From: Roseburia sp.
GTDB taxonomy: Bacteria > Bacillota > Clostridia > Lachnospirales > Lachnospiraceae
Assembly: GCA_017937095.1 (NCBI GenBank)
Contig: JAGBEG010000007.1
Location: 186,001-250,000 of the forward strand
DNA length: 64,000 bases
Direction of reading: 5' to 3'
Shown here: one piece after another, positions 1 to 8,518 of the stretch
How the letters are laid out: each line of letters starts with the position of its first letter
Position numbering within the stretch: position 1 is the stretch's first letter
Made by a program: the position numbers and the translations under genes
The notes under the pieces: generated by a model
The model's input: the letters and a program-made list of their open reading frames with translations, nothing else
Database searches by the model: none
Told to the model about the DNA's origin: nothing

Positions 1-1991
1 AGCTGTACCACGGGGAAAAACAGGATTTTTCCTATGAGAGCCCCCGCGAGGGACAGGTGCAGCAGGCGGTTCCGTTTGCACAGGCAGAGCGGCTTTCCAA
101 GATCGTGGCACAGCAGTGCGAGCCGATCCGCATCACAAAAAGGCTGCCTGCCCGGGGAAAAATCATAACGCCAAAGGGTGAGCTTGTCATCGATTTCGGA
201 CAGAATCTTGCGGGCTTTGTGGAGGTAAGGCTGCCGCGTCTGACCGGGGAAGCTCTGGTGATTTCCCATGCGGAGACGCTGGATAAAGAAGGCAATTTCT
301 ACACAGACAACTTAAGAACTGCAAAAAGCACGGATACATATATCTACACGGAGCAGGAGACTGGCAGAGTTGTGCATCCGCATTTTACTTATCATGGCTT
401 CCGCTACATAAGACTGGAGGGTGTGGATGAAAATGTAGACATCAGTTGTTTTACGGCGTGCGTGCTGCATACGGATATGGAGCAGACGGGACATTTTACC
501 TGTGACCACGAGCTGGTTTCCAGACTGCAGAGCAATATCGAGTGGGGACAGCGCGGCAACTTTGTCGATATCCCGACGGATTGTCCCCAGAGGGATGAAC
601 GGCTGGGCTGGACCGGGGATGCGCAGATTTTCTGCCGGACCGCCATGTATCAGTTCAACACCGCATTGTTCTATAAAAAATGGCTCCGGGATATGGCGGC
701 AGAATCGGACGAGGTACAGGGGATTCCGCAGGTAGTGCCCAATTTTATGGGAGCCTCTCAGGGAACCTCCGTGTGGGGCGACAGCGCAACGATCGTTCCA
801 TGGACATTGTATCAGGTATACGGCGATGAGGCGGTGCTGCGGGAGCAATATCCGAATATGCGGCTGTGGGTGGATTACATTTCCAATGCCTGCGGGGAGG
901 ACGTCCTCTGGATGAACGGATTCCAGCGGGGAGACTGGCTGGGGCTGGACGGCGACGAGAGCCTGCACTCCATGTCCGGCGGGACGGATAAGAACCTTGT
1001 GGCAAACGCGTATTATGCATATTCCTGCCGTATCGTGCGGGACGCCGCAAAAATACTGGGCGAGAAAGAGGATGCGGAAAAATACGGAGCGCTTTACGAT
1101 CGTATTGTAACAGCGTTGAATGAGGAATATGTGACGCCAAAGGGACGGCTGGTGTCGGAGACCCAGACTGCCTGTGTGCTGCTCCTGCACTTTGACCTGA
1201 TCAAAGAGGAACACCGGGAGAGAGTGATACAGACTTTGGAGGAGAATCTGAACCGTCATCACGGGCATCTGACCACAGGATTTGTTGGAACCGCATATTT
1301 ATGCAATGCACTGACGGAGAACGGAAAACATGATCTTGCGGGGAACATCCTTTTGACGGAGGATTATCCCGGATGGCTCTATGCGGTGAAAAAGGGCGCG
1401 ACCACGGTCTGGGAGCGTTGGGATTCCATATATCCGAACGGAGATTTCGACGAATCGGGAATGAACTCCCTGAATCACTATTCCTACGGCGCGATCGGGG
1501 ACTGGCTCTACCGCAAGGTGGCGGGAATCAATCCGTTGGAGAGCGGATATAAGCGGATATTGATAAAACCGTATTTGACGAAGGGGCTGTCCGAGGTGAA
1601 GGCTTCCTATCAATCCATGTACGGGGAGATTTCCAGTCATATGAGCTGCAAAGACGGCAGGATAACGGTGGACGTGGTGATTCCGGCAAATACCACAGCG
1701 GTACTGGAACTGCCGGAGCGCGGGGAAAAAACAGAGGTCGGTTCGGGAAGATGGCATTATGAGTACGCCACAGACATCAGTCTTAAGCTTGGAGCTTATT
1801 CTTTGAACTCTACGTTTGGGGAGATACTGGAATCGGAGGAGGCGGCAGCAGTTCTGGAAAAATATATGCCGGATGTTGCCCACAGCCAGATGATGGCGTT
1901 TATCCGTGGAAAGACCCTGAATGAAATGATCGCGATGGCGCCGCAGCAGAGAGGGCAGATGGAAGCCATGCTTGCGGAATTGAATCGCTGA
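1..1991 (+). CDS. alpha-L-rhamnosidase, GH78, 5' end outside window
   Basis: Hydrolyses terminal alpha-L-rhamnose from plant glycans. The frame is open from base 3, so the N-terminal domains are missing; a GTG at 57 is not a believable start. The GH78 signature CPQRDERLGWTGD is encoded near 583-621 and carries the acidic residues of the (alpha/alpha)6 barrel; a C-terminal beta-sandwich follows. After it come about 65 extra residues (roughly 1795-1988, from YSLNSTFGEIL) rich in Leu, Glu and Met that are not part of the GH78 fold and look like a small helical appendix. First gene of a run of glycosidases on the same strand. The family is certain; the natural substrate is inferred from the neighbours. 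Confidence 0.93.
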   Translation, partial: LYHGEKQDFSYESPREGQVQQAVPFAQAERLSKIVAQQCEPIRITKRLPARGKIITPKGELVIDFGQNLAGFVEVRLPRLTGEALVISHAETLDKEGNFYTDNLRTAKSTDTYIYTEQETGRVVHPHFTYHGFRYIRLEGVDENVDISCFTACVLHTDMEQTGHFTCDHELVSRLQSNIEWGQRGNFVDIPTDCPQRDERLGWTGDAQIFCRTAMYQFNTALFYKKWLRDMAAESDEVQGIPQVVPNFMGASQGTSVWGDSATIVPWTLYQVYGDEAVLREQYPNMRLWVDYISNACGEDVLWMNGFQRGDWLGLDGDESLHSMSGGTDKNLVANAYYAYSCRIVRDAAKILGEKEDAEKYGALYDRIVTALNEEYVTPKGRLVSETQTACVLLLHFDLIKEEHRERVIQTLEENLNRHHGHLTTGFVGTAYLCNALTENGKHDLAGNILLTEDYPGWLYAVKKGATTVWERWDSIYPNGDFDESGMNSLNHYSYGAIGDWLYRKVAGINPLESGYKRILIKPYLTKGLSEVKASYQSMYGEISSHMSCKDGRITVDVVIPANTTAVLELPERGEKTEVGSGRWHYEYATDISLKLGAYSLNSTFGEILESEEAAAVLEKYMPDVAHSQMMAFIRGKTLNEMIAMAPQQRGQMEAMLAELNR

Positions 1992-2083
1992 AAATCTCCA
2001 AACGGCGGATAGGCAAAAAACGTTTAAATTGTGACAAAACGAAATTGTAATATAGATAGTCAAAAGAAACGGGAGGAAAACAG

Positions 2084-3424
2084 ATGAGTGGATTACCTAA
2101 AACATTTTTCATCGGGGCAGCGACGGCAGCCCATCAGGTGGAAGGAAACAATAAAAACAGCGATTACTGGGCGATGGAGCAGATGAAGTATGCCGGCTTT
2201 AACGAGCCGTCTTTGGATGCGGTGGACCATTACAACCGCTACGAGGAGGACATCCGGCTTATGGCGGAGGCGGGGCTTACTGCCTATCGCTTTTCCATTG
2301 AATGGGCAAGGATCGAACCGGAGCAGGGCACATATGATGAAAACGAGATCGCGCATTACAGCAAAGTGCTGGAATGCTGTCGGGAAAACGGGCTGGAGCC
2401 CATCGTGACCATGCATCATTTTACGTCCCCGAAATGGCTGATTGATAAGGGCGGCTGGGAAAGCGAGGCGACCATCGACGCCTTTGCAAAATACTGCGCC
2501 TACGTGACGGAAAAGCTGGGGGATCTGATGCAGTATGTCTGCACCATCAACGAGGCGAACATGGGACTTCAGATCGCCGCGATTGCAGAGCGCTATAAGC
2601 GCCAGATGATGGCGAAGATGCAGGCGGCTCCTGCTGCTGCGCCGGAGGCGGACGAGGAGAAAAAGGATGCGGACAAAGCGAAAACGGAAGCAGACAGCGC
2701 CGTGCAGGTGGGCATCAACATGCAGTCCATGATGGAGAATATGAAAAAACAGCAGGAGGAGAACCGGCAGGTATTCGGGACAGATACCCCGCAGATTTTC
2801 GTGAGCGCCAGGAGCGAAGCGGGGGATATGCTCGTAATGCGGGCGCACCGGGCGGCAAAGGCGGCGATGAAGGCGGTACGGCCGGAACTTAAGATCGGTC
2901 TGACGCTGTCTTTGCACGACATTCAGGTGGAAAAAGGCGGAGAGGAATTGGCAAAAAAAGCCTGGGAGGAGGAATTTTCCCATTATCTTCCCTATATCCG
3001 CGAGGACGATTTTTTCGGACTGCAGAACTACACCCGTTCCCGGTATGGTGCGGACGGCATTCTGCCTGCGCCAAAAGACGCCCGGCTCACGCAGATGGAC
3101 TATGAAGATTATCCGCAGGCGCTTGGCAATGTCATCCGCAGGGTACATGAGGAATTGGACATTCCGATCATGGTGACGGAGAATGGAATCGCAACATCTG
3201 ACGACGAACGTCGTGTCACTTTTATACAGGAGGCGTTAAAGGGCGTGGAGGGATGCATCGCAGAGGGCATTCCGGTGCTTGGATATATGTACTGGTCGCT
3301 GCTTGATAATTTTGAGTGGCAGAAAGGATATTCCATGACCTTCGGACTGATCGCGGTGGACAGGACGACCCAGACCAGATATCCGAAGCAGAGCCTTAAG
3401 ATGCTGGGAAGCTATAGCAGATAA
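2084..3424 (+). CDS. GH1 family beta-glucosidase/beta-glycosidase with low-complexity insertion
   Basis: Retaining beta-glycosidase, 446 aa, cytoplasmic (no signal peptide). ATG at 2084 is preceded by GGGAGG. The acid/base is Glu157 in TINEAN, where the family normally has TxNEP; the nucleophile is Glu366 in MVTENG. The C-terminal part, with YWSLLDNFEW, is canonical. Residues about 173-230 form an unusual insertion directly after the acid/base strand, rich in Met, Ala, Glu and Lys (for example APAAAPEADEEKKDADKAK), probably a charged helical excursion. Downstream of GH78 with a 92-nt gap. It probably cleaves beta-glucosides released from imported oligosaccharides; a 6-phospho-glycosidase role is less likely because the neighbouring importer is an ABC system, not a PTS. 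Confidence 0.9.
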   Translation: MSGLPKTFFIGAATAAHQVEGNNKNSDYWAMEQMKYAGFNEPSLDAVDHYNRYEEDIRLMAEAGLTAYRFSIEWARIEPEQGTYDENEIAHYSKVLECCRENGLEPIVTMHHFTSPKWLIDKGGWESEATIDAFAKYCAYVTEKLGDLMQYVCTINEANMGLQIAAIAERYKRQMMAKMQAAPAAAPEADEEKKDADKAKTEADSAVQVGINMQSMMENMKKQQEENRQVFGTDTPQIFVSARSEAGDMLVMRAHRAAKAAMKAVRPELKIGLTLSLHDIQVEKGGEELAKKAWEEEFSHYLPYIREDDFFGLQNYTRSRYGADGILPAPKDARLTQMDYEDYPQALGNVIRRVHEELDIPIMVTENGIATSDDERRVTFIQEALKGVEGCIAEGIPVLGYMYWSLLDNFEWQKGYSMTFGLIAVDRTTQTRYPKQSLKMLGSYSR

Positions 3425-3512
3425 GAAAATAGACAGGAAAGTTCTTGAAATACCATGTCGTTCATAATATGATTACTTTAAAGAAAATTATGACCGGCTT
3501 AAGGAGAGAGAC

Positions 3513-4619
3513 ATGGGACACAGAACAATCAGTGCGGGAATCCTGCTTGCGGGGATGCTTCTTCTGGGGGCATCAGCGGTACAGGGGCAGGAAAAAGCCG
3601 AAGAGGAAGCGGCAAAGGAAGAAGAACTGTTTGGCGCGCTGCAGACTTTTGGAACAGACGCTGCGGCAGATATATTGGAAAAAAAGCAGGAGACGGTCTG
3701 GTCACTTATGACGCCGGAGGAGCGCGCGCTTTCTTTCCTGCCGGGAATCATCTGCTGGGGAGACTCCCTGACCTACGGGGAGGAGGGGGATGGCGTGAGT
3801 TTCCCGCAGGTGCTGCGTGAGCGCATCACGGCGGAGCTTTTGGAGATTCCGGTCATTAATATGGGTGCGAGCGGAGAGGACTCTATCACGATTGCAGGAA
3901 GAAGCGGCGGGATTCCGTATATCGTCGCGGAGGAGCTGGTGATTCCGGCGGATACATCGGAGGTGCCTGTTGTGATATCCTCGGAGGATGGCAGAAGGGT
4001 GGTGCCGGGACACCGCATGGACGTCGGGATCAACGAGTGTTCCATTGCAGGCGTGACAGGAACGCTCACGACTCTGGAGCGCGTCAACCCGGACACCGGA
4101 TATACCTTTTGCAGGAGCGAGCCGGGAGAGGAGCTGATTGTGCCCGCAGGGACGGAGATTATCACGGAGGCGGCGGCAAATTATCAGAATTATTTATCGA
4201 TTGTCTATGTGGGAACGAACGGCGGCTATGACGATTATGACGACCTGATCGCACAGCAGAACGCGATCATTGCGTCGCGGACGGAGAATACCGACCGCTA
4301 TCTGATTATTGGTCTGACCGACGGAGGGCGCGACGAACTTGCGGAATACGATGCGGCAATGTACGCGGAGTATGGGGACAAATACTTTAACTTAAGGGAG
4401 TTCCTGGCGACGTCCGGGATGGCGTGGGCAGGCATGGAGCCGACCAGAGAGGATGAACTGGCAAAGGAGGCGGGCGTCGTACCGCCGTCGCTGGTGGCGG
4501 AGGACGGCATCCACTTTAACCCGAAGGGCTATGCGGTCATCGGAAATGCGGTCTATGAGAAGCTGGACGAGCTGGGCTATTTCGACGAGGCGAGAGAGGC
4601 GCTTGGAAAAAGCAAATAG
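3513..4619 (+). CDS. secreted SGNH/GDSL-type esterase
   Basis: Predicted extracellular carbohydrate esterase, 368 aa. Start ATG 3513 has an AAGGAGAG ribosome binding site. Residues 1-26 form a signal peptide (hydrophobic ILLAGMLLLGASAV, then cleavage near VQG-QE). SGNH blocks are visible: block I CWGDSLTYGE with Ser85, block II NMGASGEDS, block III YVGTNGG, and block V EDGIHFNPKG with Asp331 and His334. A beta-rich insert lies between blocks II and III (about residues 130-220). It is the only secreted enzyme in this part of the locus, consistent with deacetylation of plant glycan outside the cell before import. The substrate is not readable from sequence; a lipase or arylesterase role cannot be excluded. 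Confidence 0.85.
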   Translation: MGHRTISAGILLAGMLLLGASAVQGQEKAEEEAAKEEELFGALQTFGTDAAADILEKKQETVWSLMTPEERALSFLPGIICWGDSLTYGEEGDGVSFPQVLRERITAELLEIPVINMGASGEDSITIAGRSGGIPYIVAEELVIPADTSEVPVVISSEDGRRVVPGHRMDVGINECSIAGVTGTLTTLERVNPDTGYTFCRSEPGEELIVPAGTEIITEAAANYQNYLSIVYVGTNGGYDDYDDLIAQQNAIIASRTENTDRYLIIGLTDGGRDELAEYDAAMYAEYGDKYFNLREFLATSGMAWAGMEPTREDELAKEAGVVPPSLVAEDGIHFNPKGYAVIGNAVYEKLDELGYFDEAREALGKSK

Positions 4620-4709
4620 CGCGCGGGTGGCGCAGCACGGTGGAGGTATCACTAATTATTGGAGAAAAGTTCTGTAATTTTGGCGGTAGGAAATTTTCGG
4701 TGCATTTCT

Positions 4710-4756
4710 TATAATACAGCAATCAGGGCGTACCGCGCGGCGTTGGGATGCCCTGT
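4710..4756 (+). promoter_or_regulatory. possible promoter element and hairpin upstream of GH29
   Basis: The 170-nt gap before the fucosidase gene contains TATAAT at 4710-4715 without a convincing -35, followed by the inverted pair CAGGGC (4727-4732) / GCCCTG (4751-4756). No T-run follows, so this is not a standard terminator. A weak call. Confidence 0.3.
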
Positions 4757-4790
4757 ATCAGTATAAGAATATGGATTGGAGATTGAAGAT

Positions 4791-6353
4791 ATGGGGAAGC
4801 GCAATATTTCGCCTGATGCGGGCGGGATGGTATCAGACAATAAAGAGGAAGCGTATCTGGCGCTTATGGAGCGCGTTATTGCAGAGGGAAGCTACAAACC
4901 AGAGTGGGAGTCTTTGATGAATGTAAAGGCTCCCGCGTGGTTTATGCGGGAAAAACTCGGCATCTTTCTGCACTGGGGCTTATACAGTGTTCCTGCTTAT
5001 TCTAACGAGTGGTATTCCAGAAATATGTATATCGAGGGGATGCCTGCATACAAGCATCACATAGAAGTCTATGGAAAGCAGCGGGAGTTTGGCTATAAAG
5101 ATTTTATCCCGCTCTTTCGGGCAGAGCGGTTTGACCCGAAGGAGTGGATGCGCCTCTTTAAAGAGGCGGGGGCAGGCTATGTGTTTCCGGTGGCGGAGCA
5201 CCATGACGGCTTTCAGATGTATGAGAGCGGGCTTTCGCACTGGAATGCGAAGGAGATGGGACCAAAGCGTGACATCTTAGGGGAACTTAAGGAAGCGGCA
5301 GAGGACGCGGGATTGCAGTTCTGCACCTCGAGCCACCGCGCGGAACACTGGTTTTTCATGGGACATGGCAGAGCGTTTGACAGTGATGTGAGAGAGCCGA
5401 TGAAGAAGGGCGATTTCTACTGGCCTGCCATGCCCGAACCCGACCCGGAGGAGCTTTGCAGTAAGCCCTATCCGAGTGAGGAATATCTGCGTGACTGGCT
5501 GGCGCGGACGGTGGAGCTTATCGTAAAATATCAGCCGAAGCTTTTGTACTTCGACTGGTGGATTCAGCACGAGGCGTTCAAACCGTACCTAAAGAAACTT
5601 GCGGCGTTTTATTATAACTGCGGTGAGCAGTGGGGCGAGGATGTACTGATCTGTTACAAGCATGATGCGATGATGTTCGGGAGCGGCATCGTGGAGGTCG
5701 AGCGCGGCGGCTTTGCGGAGGCGAAGCCGTATCCGTGGCAGACGGACACCGCCGTCGCGCGTAATTCCTGGTGCTATACGGACAGCCTTGACTATAAGAG
5801 CAGCAGGGAGATTATCTGTACGCTGCTCGACGTGGTGAGCAAGAACGGCAATCTGCTTCTTAATATCGGCCCGAAGGCGGACGGCACGATTCCGGACGGC
5901 GACCTTGCGATCCTAAAGGATCTGGCGGCGTGGATGAAGGTCAACAGCGAAGCGGTCACCGGGGCAAAGGTGTGGCGCAAGAGTGCGGAGGGACCGACCA
6001 AGAGCGCGGAAGGGCAGTTCGCAGATGCAAGGGAAGTGCCTTACACCACAGAGGACTACCGCTTTACGGCTAATCATGGAAATATTTATGCGGCGTGCCT
6101 GCGGTGTCCGGCGGACGGGAGGTTTCTGGTGCGTTCTCTGGCAAAAAGCAGGGATCAGAACATACCGGAGTTTCACGGACTGATAAGGGAGGTAAAGCTT
6201 CTTGGCTATAACGGAGCAATCGACTGGCATGTTGATACGGAGGGGCTGCATGTGGACGCAGAGGGGCTTCGCGCCGGGGCAGAAGAATTGCGTATACAGG
6301 CGGATGAAATAAGGCGTGATCTGCCCGTCGTCCTTTGTATCGTGCCCGCGTAG
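4791..6353 (+). CDS. alpha-L-fucosidase, GH29
   Basis: Removes alpha-linked L-fucose; 520 aa, no signal peptide. ATG 4791 is chosen because GGAGA lies 8 nt upstream; the frame also allows a TTG at 4776. GH29 landmarks: HWGLYSVPAYSNEWYSRNMY, AEHHDGFQMY, KRDILGELKEAAEDAG, the nucleophile Asp255 in LLYFDWWIQ, and NIGPKADGTIP near the end of the barrel. The C-terminus contains a heptad repeat (see 6231-6314) and the frame stops just before a 27-bp minisatellite. In the cluster it would remove fucose from galactosyl side chains, as in fucosylated xyloglucan. GH29 enzymes differ in linkage preference, so that detail is inferred. Confidence 0.93.
   Translation: MGKRNISPDAGGMVSDNKEEAYLALMERVIAEGSYKPEWESLMNVKAPAWFMREKLGIFLHWGLYSVPAYSNEWYSRNMYIEGMPAYKHHIEVYGKQREFGYKDFIPLFRAERFDPKEWMRLFKEAGAGYVFPVAEHHDGFQMYESGLSHWNAKEMGPKRDILGELKEAAEDAGLQFCTSSHRAEHWFFMGHGRAFDSDVREPMKKGDFYWPAMPEPDPEELCSKPYPSEEYLRDWLARTVELIVKYQPKLLYFDWWIQHEAFKPYLKKLAAFYYNCGEQWGEDVLICYKHDAMMFGSGIVEVERGGFAEAKPYPWQTDTAVARNSWCYTDSLDYKSSREIICTLLDVVSKNGNLLLNIGPKADGTIPDGDLAILKDLAAWMKVNSEAVTGAKVWRKSAEGPTKSAEGQFADAREVPYTTEDYRFTANHGNIYAACLRCPADGRFLVRSLAKSRDQNIPEFHGLIREVKLLGYNGAIDWHVDTEGLHVDAEGLRAGAEELRIQADEIRRDLPVVLCIVPA
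6231..6314 (+). repeat. 21-bp tandem repeat in the GH29 3' end
   Basis: Four degenerate 21-bp units (6231, 6252, 6273, 6294) encode VDTEGLH, VDAEGLR, AGAEELR and IQADEIR. The result is a short amphipathic heptad extension near the C-terminus of the fucosidase. Confidence 0.75.
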
Positions 6354-6355
6354 AC

Positions 6356-6472
6356 GCCGCGCCGGAAGAAGCTTAGGCGGCAGCCGTGCCGGAAGAAGCT
6401 TAGGCGGCAGCGATGCCGGAAGAAGCTTAGGAGGCAGCCGCGCCGGAAGAGATTTAGGAGGCAGCCATGCCG
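6356..6472 (+). repeat. 27-bp minisatellite between GH29 and GH42
   Basis: Four consecutive 27-bp units start at 6356, 6383, 6410 and 6437, with a 9-bp partial fifth at 6464. The core is GCCGGAAGAAGCTTAGG followed by CGGCA or AGGCA. In one + frame the array is fully open, but it is offset from the GH29 frame, which ends at TAG 6351-6353. The last units carry TTAGGAGGCAGC, a Shine-Dalgarno-like string just before ATG 6467. The neighbouring proteins do not need this array. Confidence 0.9.
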
Positions 6473-6496
6473 TATAAGAAGAAAAGGAGGAACGTC

Positions 6497-8518
6497 ATGT
6501 ACGAAAAAGTATGGAAGCATGATAAGATCGCATTCGGAGGCGATTACAACCCGGAGCAGTGGGATGAGGCGACATGGGAGGAGGATATGCGTCTGTTTAA
6601 GCTCGCACATATCGACACCGTGACGCTCAACGTCTTCTCGTGGGCGGCACTGCAGCCGGATGAGAATACCTACTGCTTTGACAAGCTGGACAAAATCATG
6701 AAGCTGGTGAAGGATAACGGTTTAAAGGTCGTGCTCGCCACTTCGACGGGCGCACATCCGGCGTGGATGGCACACCGCTACCCGGAGATTCTGCGCACGG
6801 AATTTAACGGTATGAAGCGCAAATTCGGCGGACGTCATAACTCCTGCCCGAACAGCCTTATCTACCGGAAATACTCGGTGCGGCTTGCAGAGAAACTCGC
6901 CGAACGCTACCGGGATTACGATAACATCATCGCATGGCACATTTCCAATGAGTACGGCGGGGAGTGCTATTGCGAGAATTGCGAGAAGGCGTTCCGTGTC
7001 TGGCTGAAGAAGAAGTACGGGACGATTGACGAGGTGAACCGCGTCTGGAATACATCCTTCTGGGGGCATACGTTCTACGATTGGGAGGAAATCGTACTGC
7101 CGAACCTCTTAAGTGAGCATTTCGAGTATGACCGCACGATGTTTCAGGGGATTTCGCTTGATTACCGGAGATTTAACTCGGACAGTATCTTAGAATGTTA
7201 TCGTCTGGAGTATGAGGCGGTGAAGAAATATACGCCGGACATTCCGGTCACGACGAACCTGATGGGCTTTTACAAGGCGCTCGATTACCAGAAGTGGGCA
7301 AAATACATGGATGTGGTATCCTGGGACAATTACCCGTCCAATCAGGACACTCCGGCGCAGATTGCGCTGAGTCACGAGCTGATGCGCGGCGTGGGAGGCG
7401 GCAAGCCGTTTCTTCTGATGGAGCAGACGCCGAGTGTGACGAACTGGCTGCCCTACAATGCACTAAAGCGCCCGGGCGTGATGCGCCTGTGGAGCTATCA
7501 GGCGGTGGCGCACGGCGCGGATTCCGTGATGTTCTTCCAGATGCGCAGGAGTATCGGCGCCTGCGAGAAATACCACGGAGCAATCATTGACCATGTGGGA
7601 AATGAACACACACGGGTATTCCGCGAGGCGGCGGAGCTTGGCGCGGAGCTTGCGGCACTTGGGGACGCGACGCTTGGAACAAGAGTACGGCGGGACGCGG
7701 CGATCCTGTTTGACTGGGATAACTGGTGGAGCATCGAGTACTCGGCGGGACCGAGCTGTCTCCTTAAGTACCGGGATGAGGTGCAGAATTACTATACGGC
7801 GCTTTACGAGCAGAATATTGCCACCGATATCATCGGCATGGAGGATGATTTCTCGGAATACCGTGTCATTTTTGCACCGATTCTCTACATGGTAAAGCCG
7901 GGGGTGGCGGAAAAACTAAAGACATTTGTCGCGGCTGGAGGCACGCTTGTCGCCACCTTTTTCAGCGGCTATGTGGATGAGCACGATCTTGTCACGACCG
8001 GAGGTTATCCGGGAAAACTAAGAGAACTGTTCGGCATCTGGGTGGAGGAGAGCGACGCACTCCCGGAGGGCGAGAAAAATCATTTTACATGGGAGGGAGA
8101 GCGCCACGAGGCGACGCTTCTGTGCGACCTGCTGCATCTGGAAGGGGCGGTAAGCCTTGCGTCCTACGAGGAAGATTTCTACGCAGGAATGCCGGTGCTC
8201 ACGAGAAATGCCTGCGGAAAAGGGCAGGCATACTATGTCGCGGCGCGTTCCGACGCAGCGTTCTACCGGAAGCTCGCCGCAATGCTTGCAGAGGAAGCGG
8301 GGATTGCTCCTGTGCTAAATACCCCGCACGGCGTGGAGGCGACGCTACGCCGCAATGAAAAAAATGAGTTCCTTTTTCTGTTAAATCATGAGAAAATAGA
8401 ACAGAGCGTGACCCTGCCAAAAGACGGAACGGAGCTTTTGACGGGGCAGGCGGAAAGGAAGGGGAACCGGTTTGCGCTGCCTCCATACGGAGTGGCGATA
8501 CTGAAGATGGATGTATGA
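6497..8518 (+). CDS. beta-galactosidase, GH42
   Basis: Releases terminal beta-galactose; 673 aa, cytoplasmic. Start ATG 6497 has AAGGAGG at 6484-6490. An in-frame ATG at 6467 also has an AGGAGG, supplied by the last minisatellite unit, and would add 10 basic residues. GH42 features: FGGDYNPEQWDEATWEEDM at the N-terminus, acid/base Glu152 in ISNEYGG, the cysteine cluster CYCENC of the metal site, nucleophile Glu309 in LLMEQTP, then the trimerisation and C-terminal beta domains. The stop overlaps the ATG of the sensor kinase (ATGA), so the two are translationally coupled. Fits removal of galactose from plant oligosaccharides after import. Confidence 0.95.
   Translation: MYEKVWKHDKIAFGGDYNPEQWDEATWEEDMRLFKLAHIDTVTLNVFSWAALQPDENTYCFDKLDKIMKLVKDNGLKVVLATSTGAHPAWMAHRYPEILRTEFNGMKRKFGGRHNSCPNSLIYRKYSVRLAEKLAERYRDYDNIIAWHISNEYGGECYCENCEKAFRVWLKKKYGTIDEVNRVWNTSFWGHTFYDWEEIVLPNLLSEHFEYDRTMFQGISLDYRRFNSDSILECYRLEYEAVKKYTPDIPVTTNLMGFYKALDYQKWAKYMDVVSWDNYPSNQDTPAQIALSHELMRGVGGGKPFLLMEQTPSVTNWLPYNALKRPGVMRLWSYQAVAHGADSVMFFQMRRSIGACEKYHGAIIDHVGNEHTRVFREAAELGAELAALGDATLGTRVRRDAAILFDWDNWWSIEYSAGPSCLLKYRDEVQNYYTALYEQNIATDIIGMEDDFSEYRVIFAPILYMVKPGVAEKLKTFVAAGGTLVATFFSGYVDEHDLVTTGGYPGKLRELFGIWVEESDALPEGEKNHFTWEGERHEATLLCDLLHLEGAVSLASYEEDFYAGMPVLTRNACGKGQAYYVAARSDAAFYRKLAAMLAEEAGIAPVLNTPHGVEATLRRNEKNEFLFLLNHEKIEQSVTLPKDGTELLTGQAERKGNRFALPPYGVAILKMDV

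Noticed and set aside
312-1268. Long - strand frame under GH78
   Set aside because: Antisense shadow of a clear GH78 gene; composition dominated by reverse-complement codons.
6206-6610. 134-residue - strand frame with a nonapeptide repeat
   Set aside because: It is the shadow of the 27-bp minisatellite and of the GH29 and GH42 ends; no start signal or family match.
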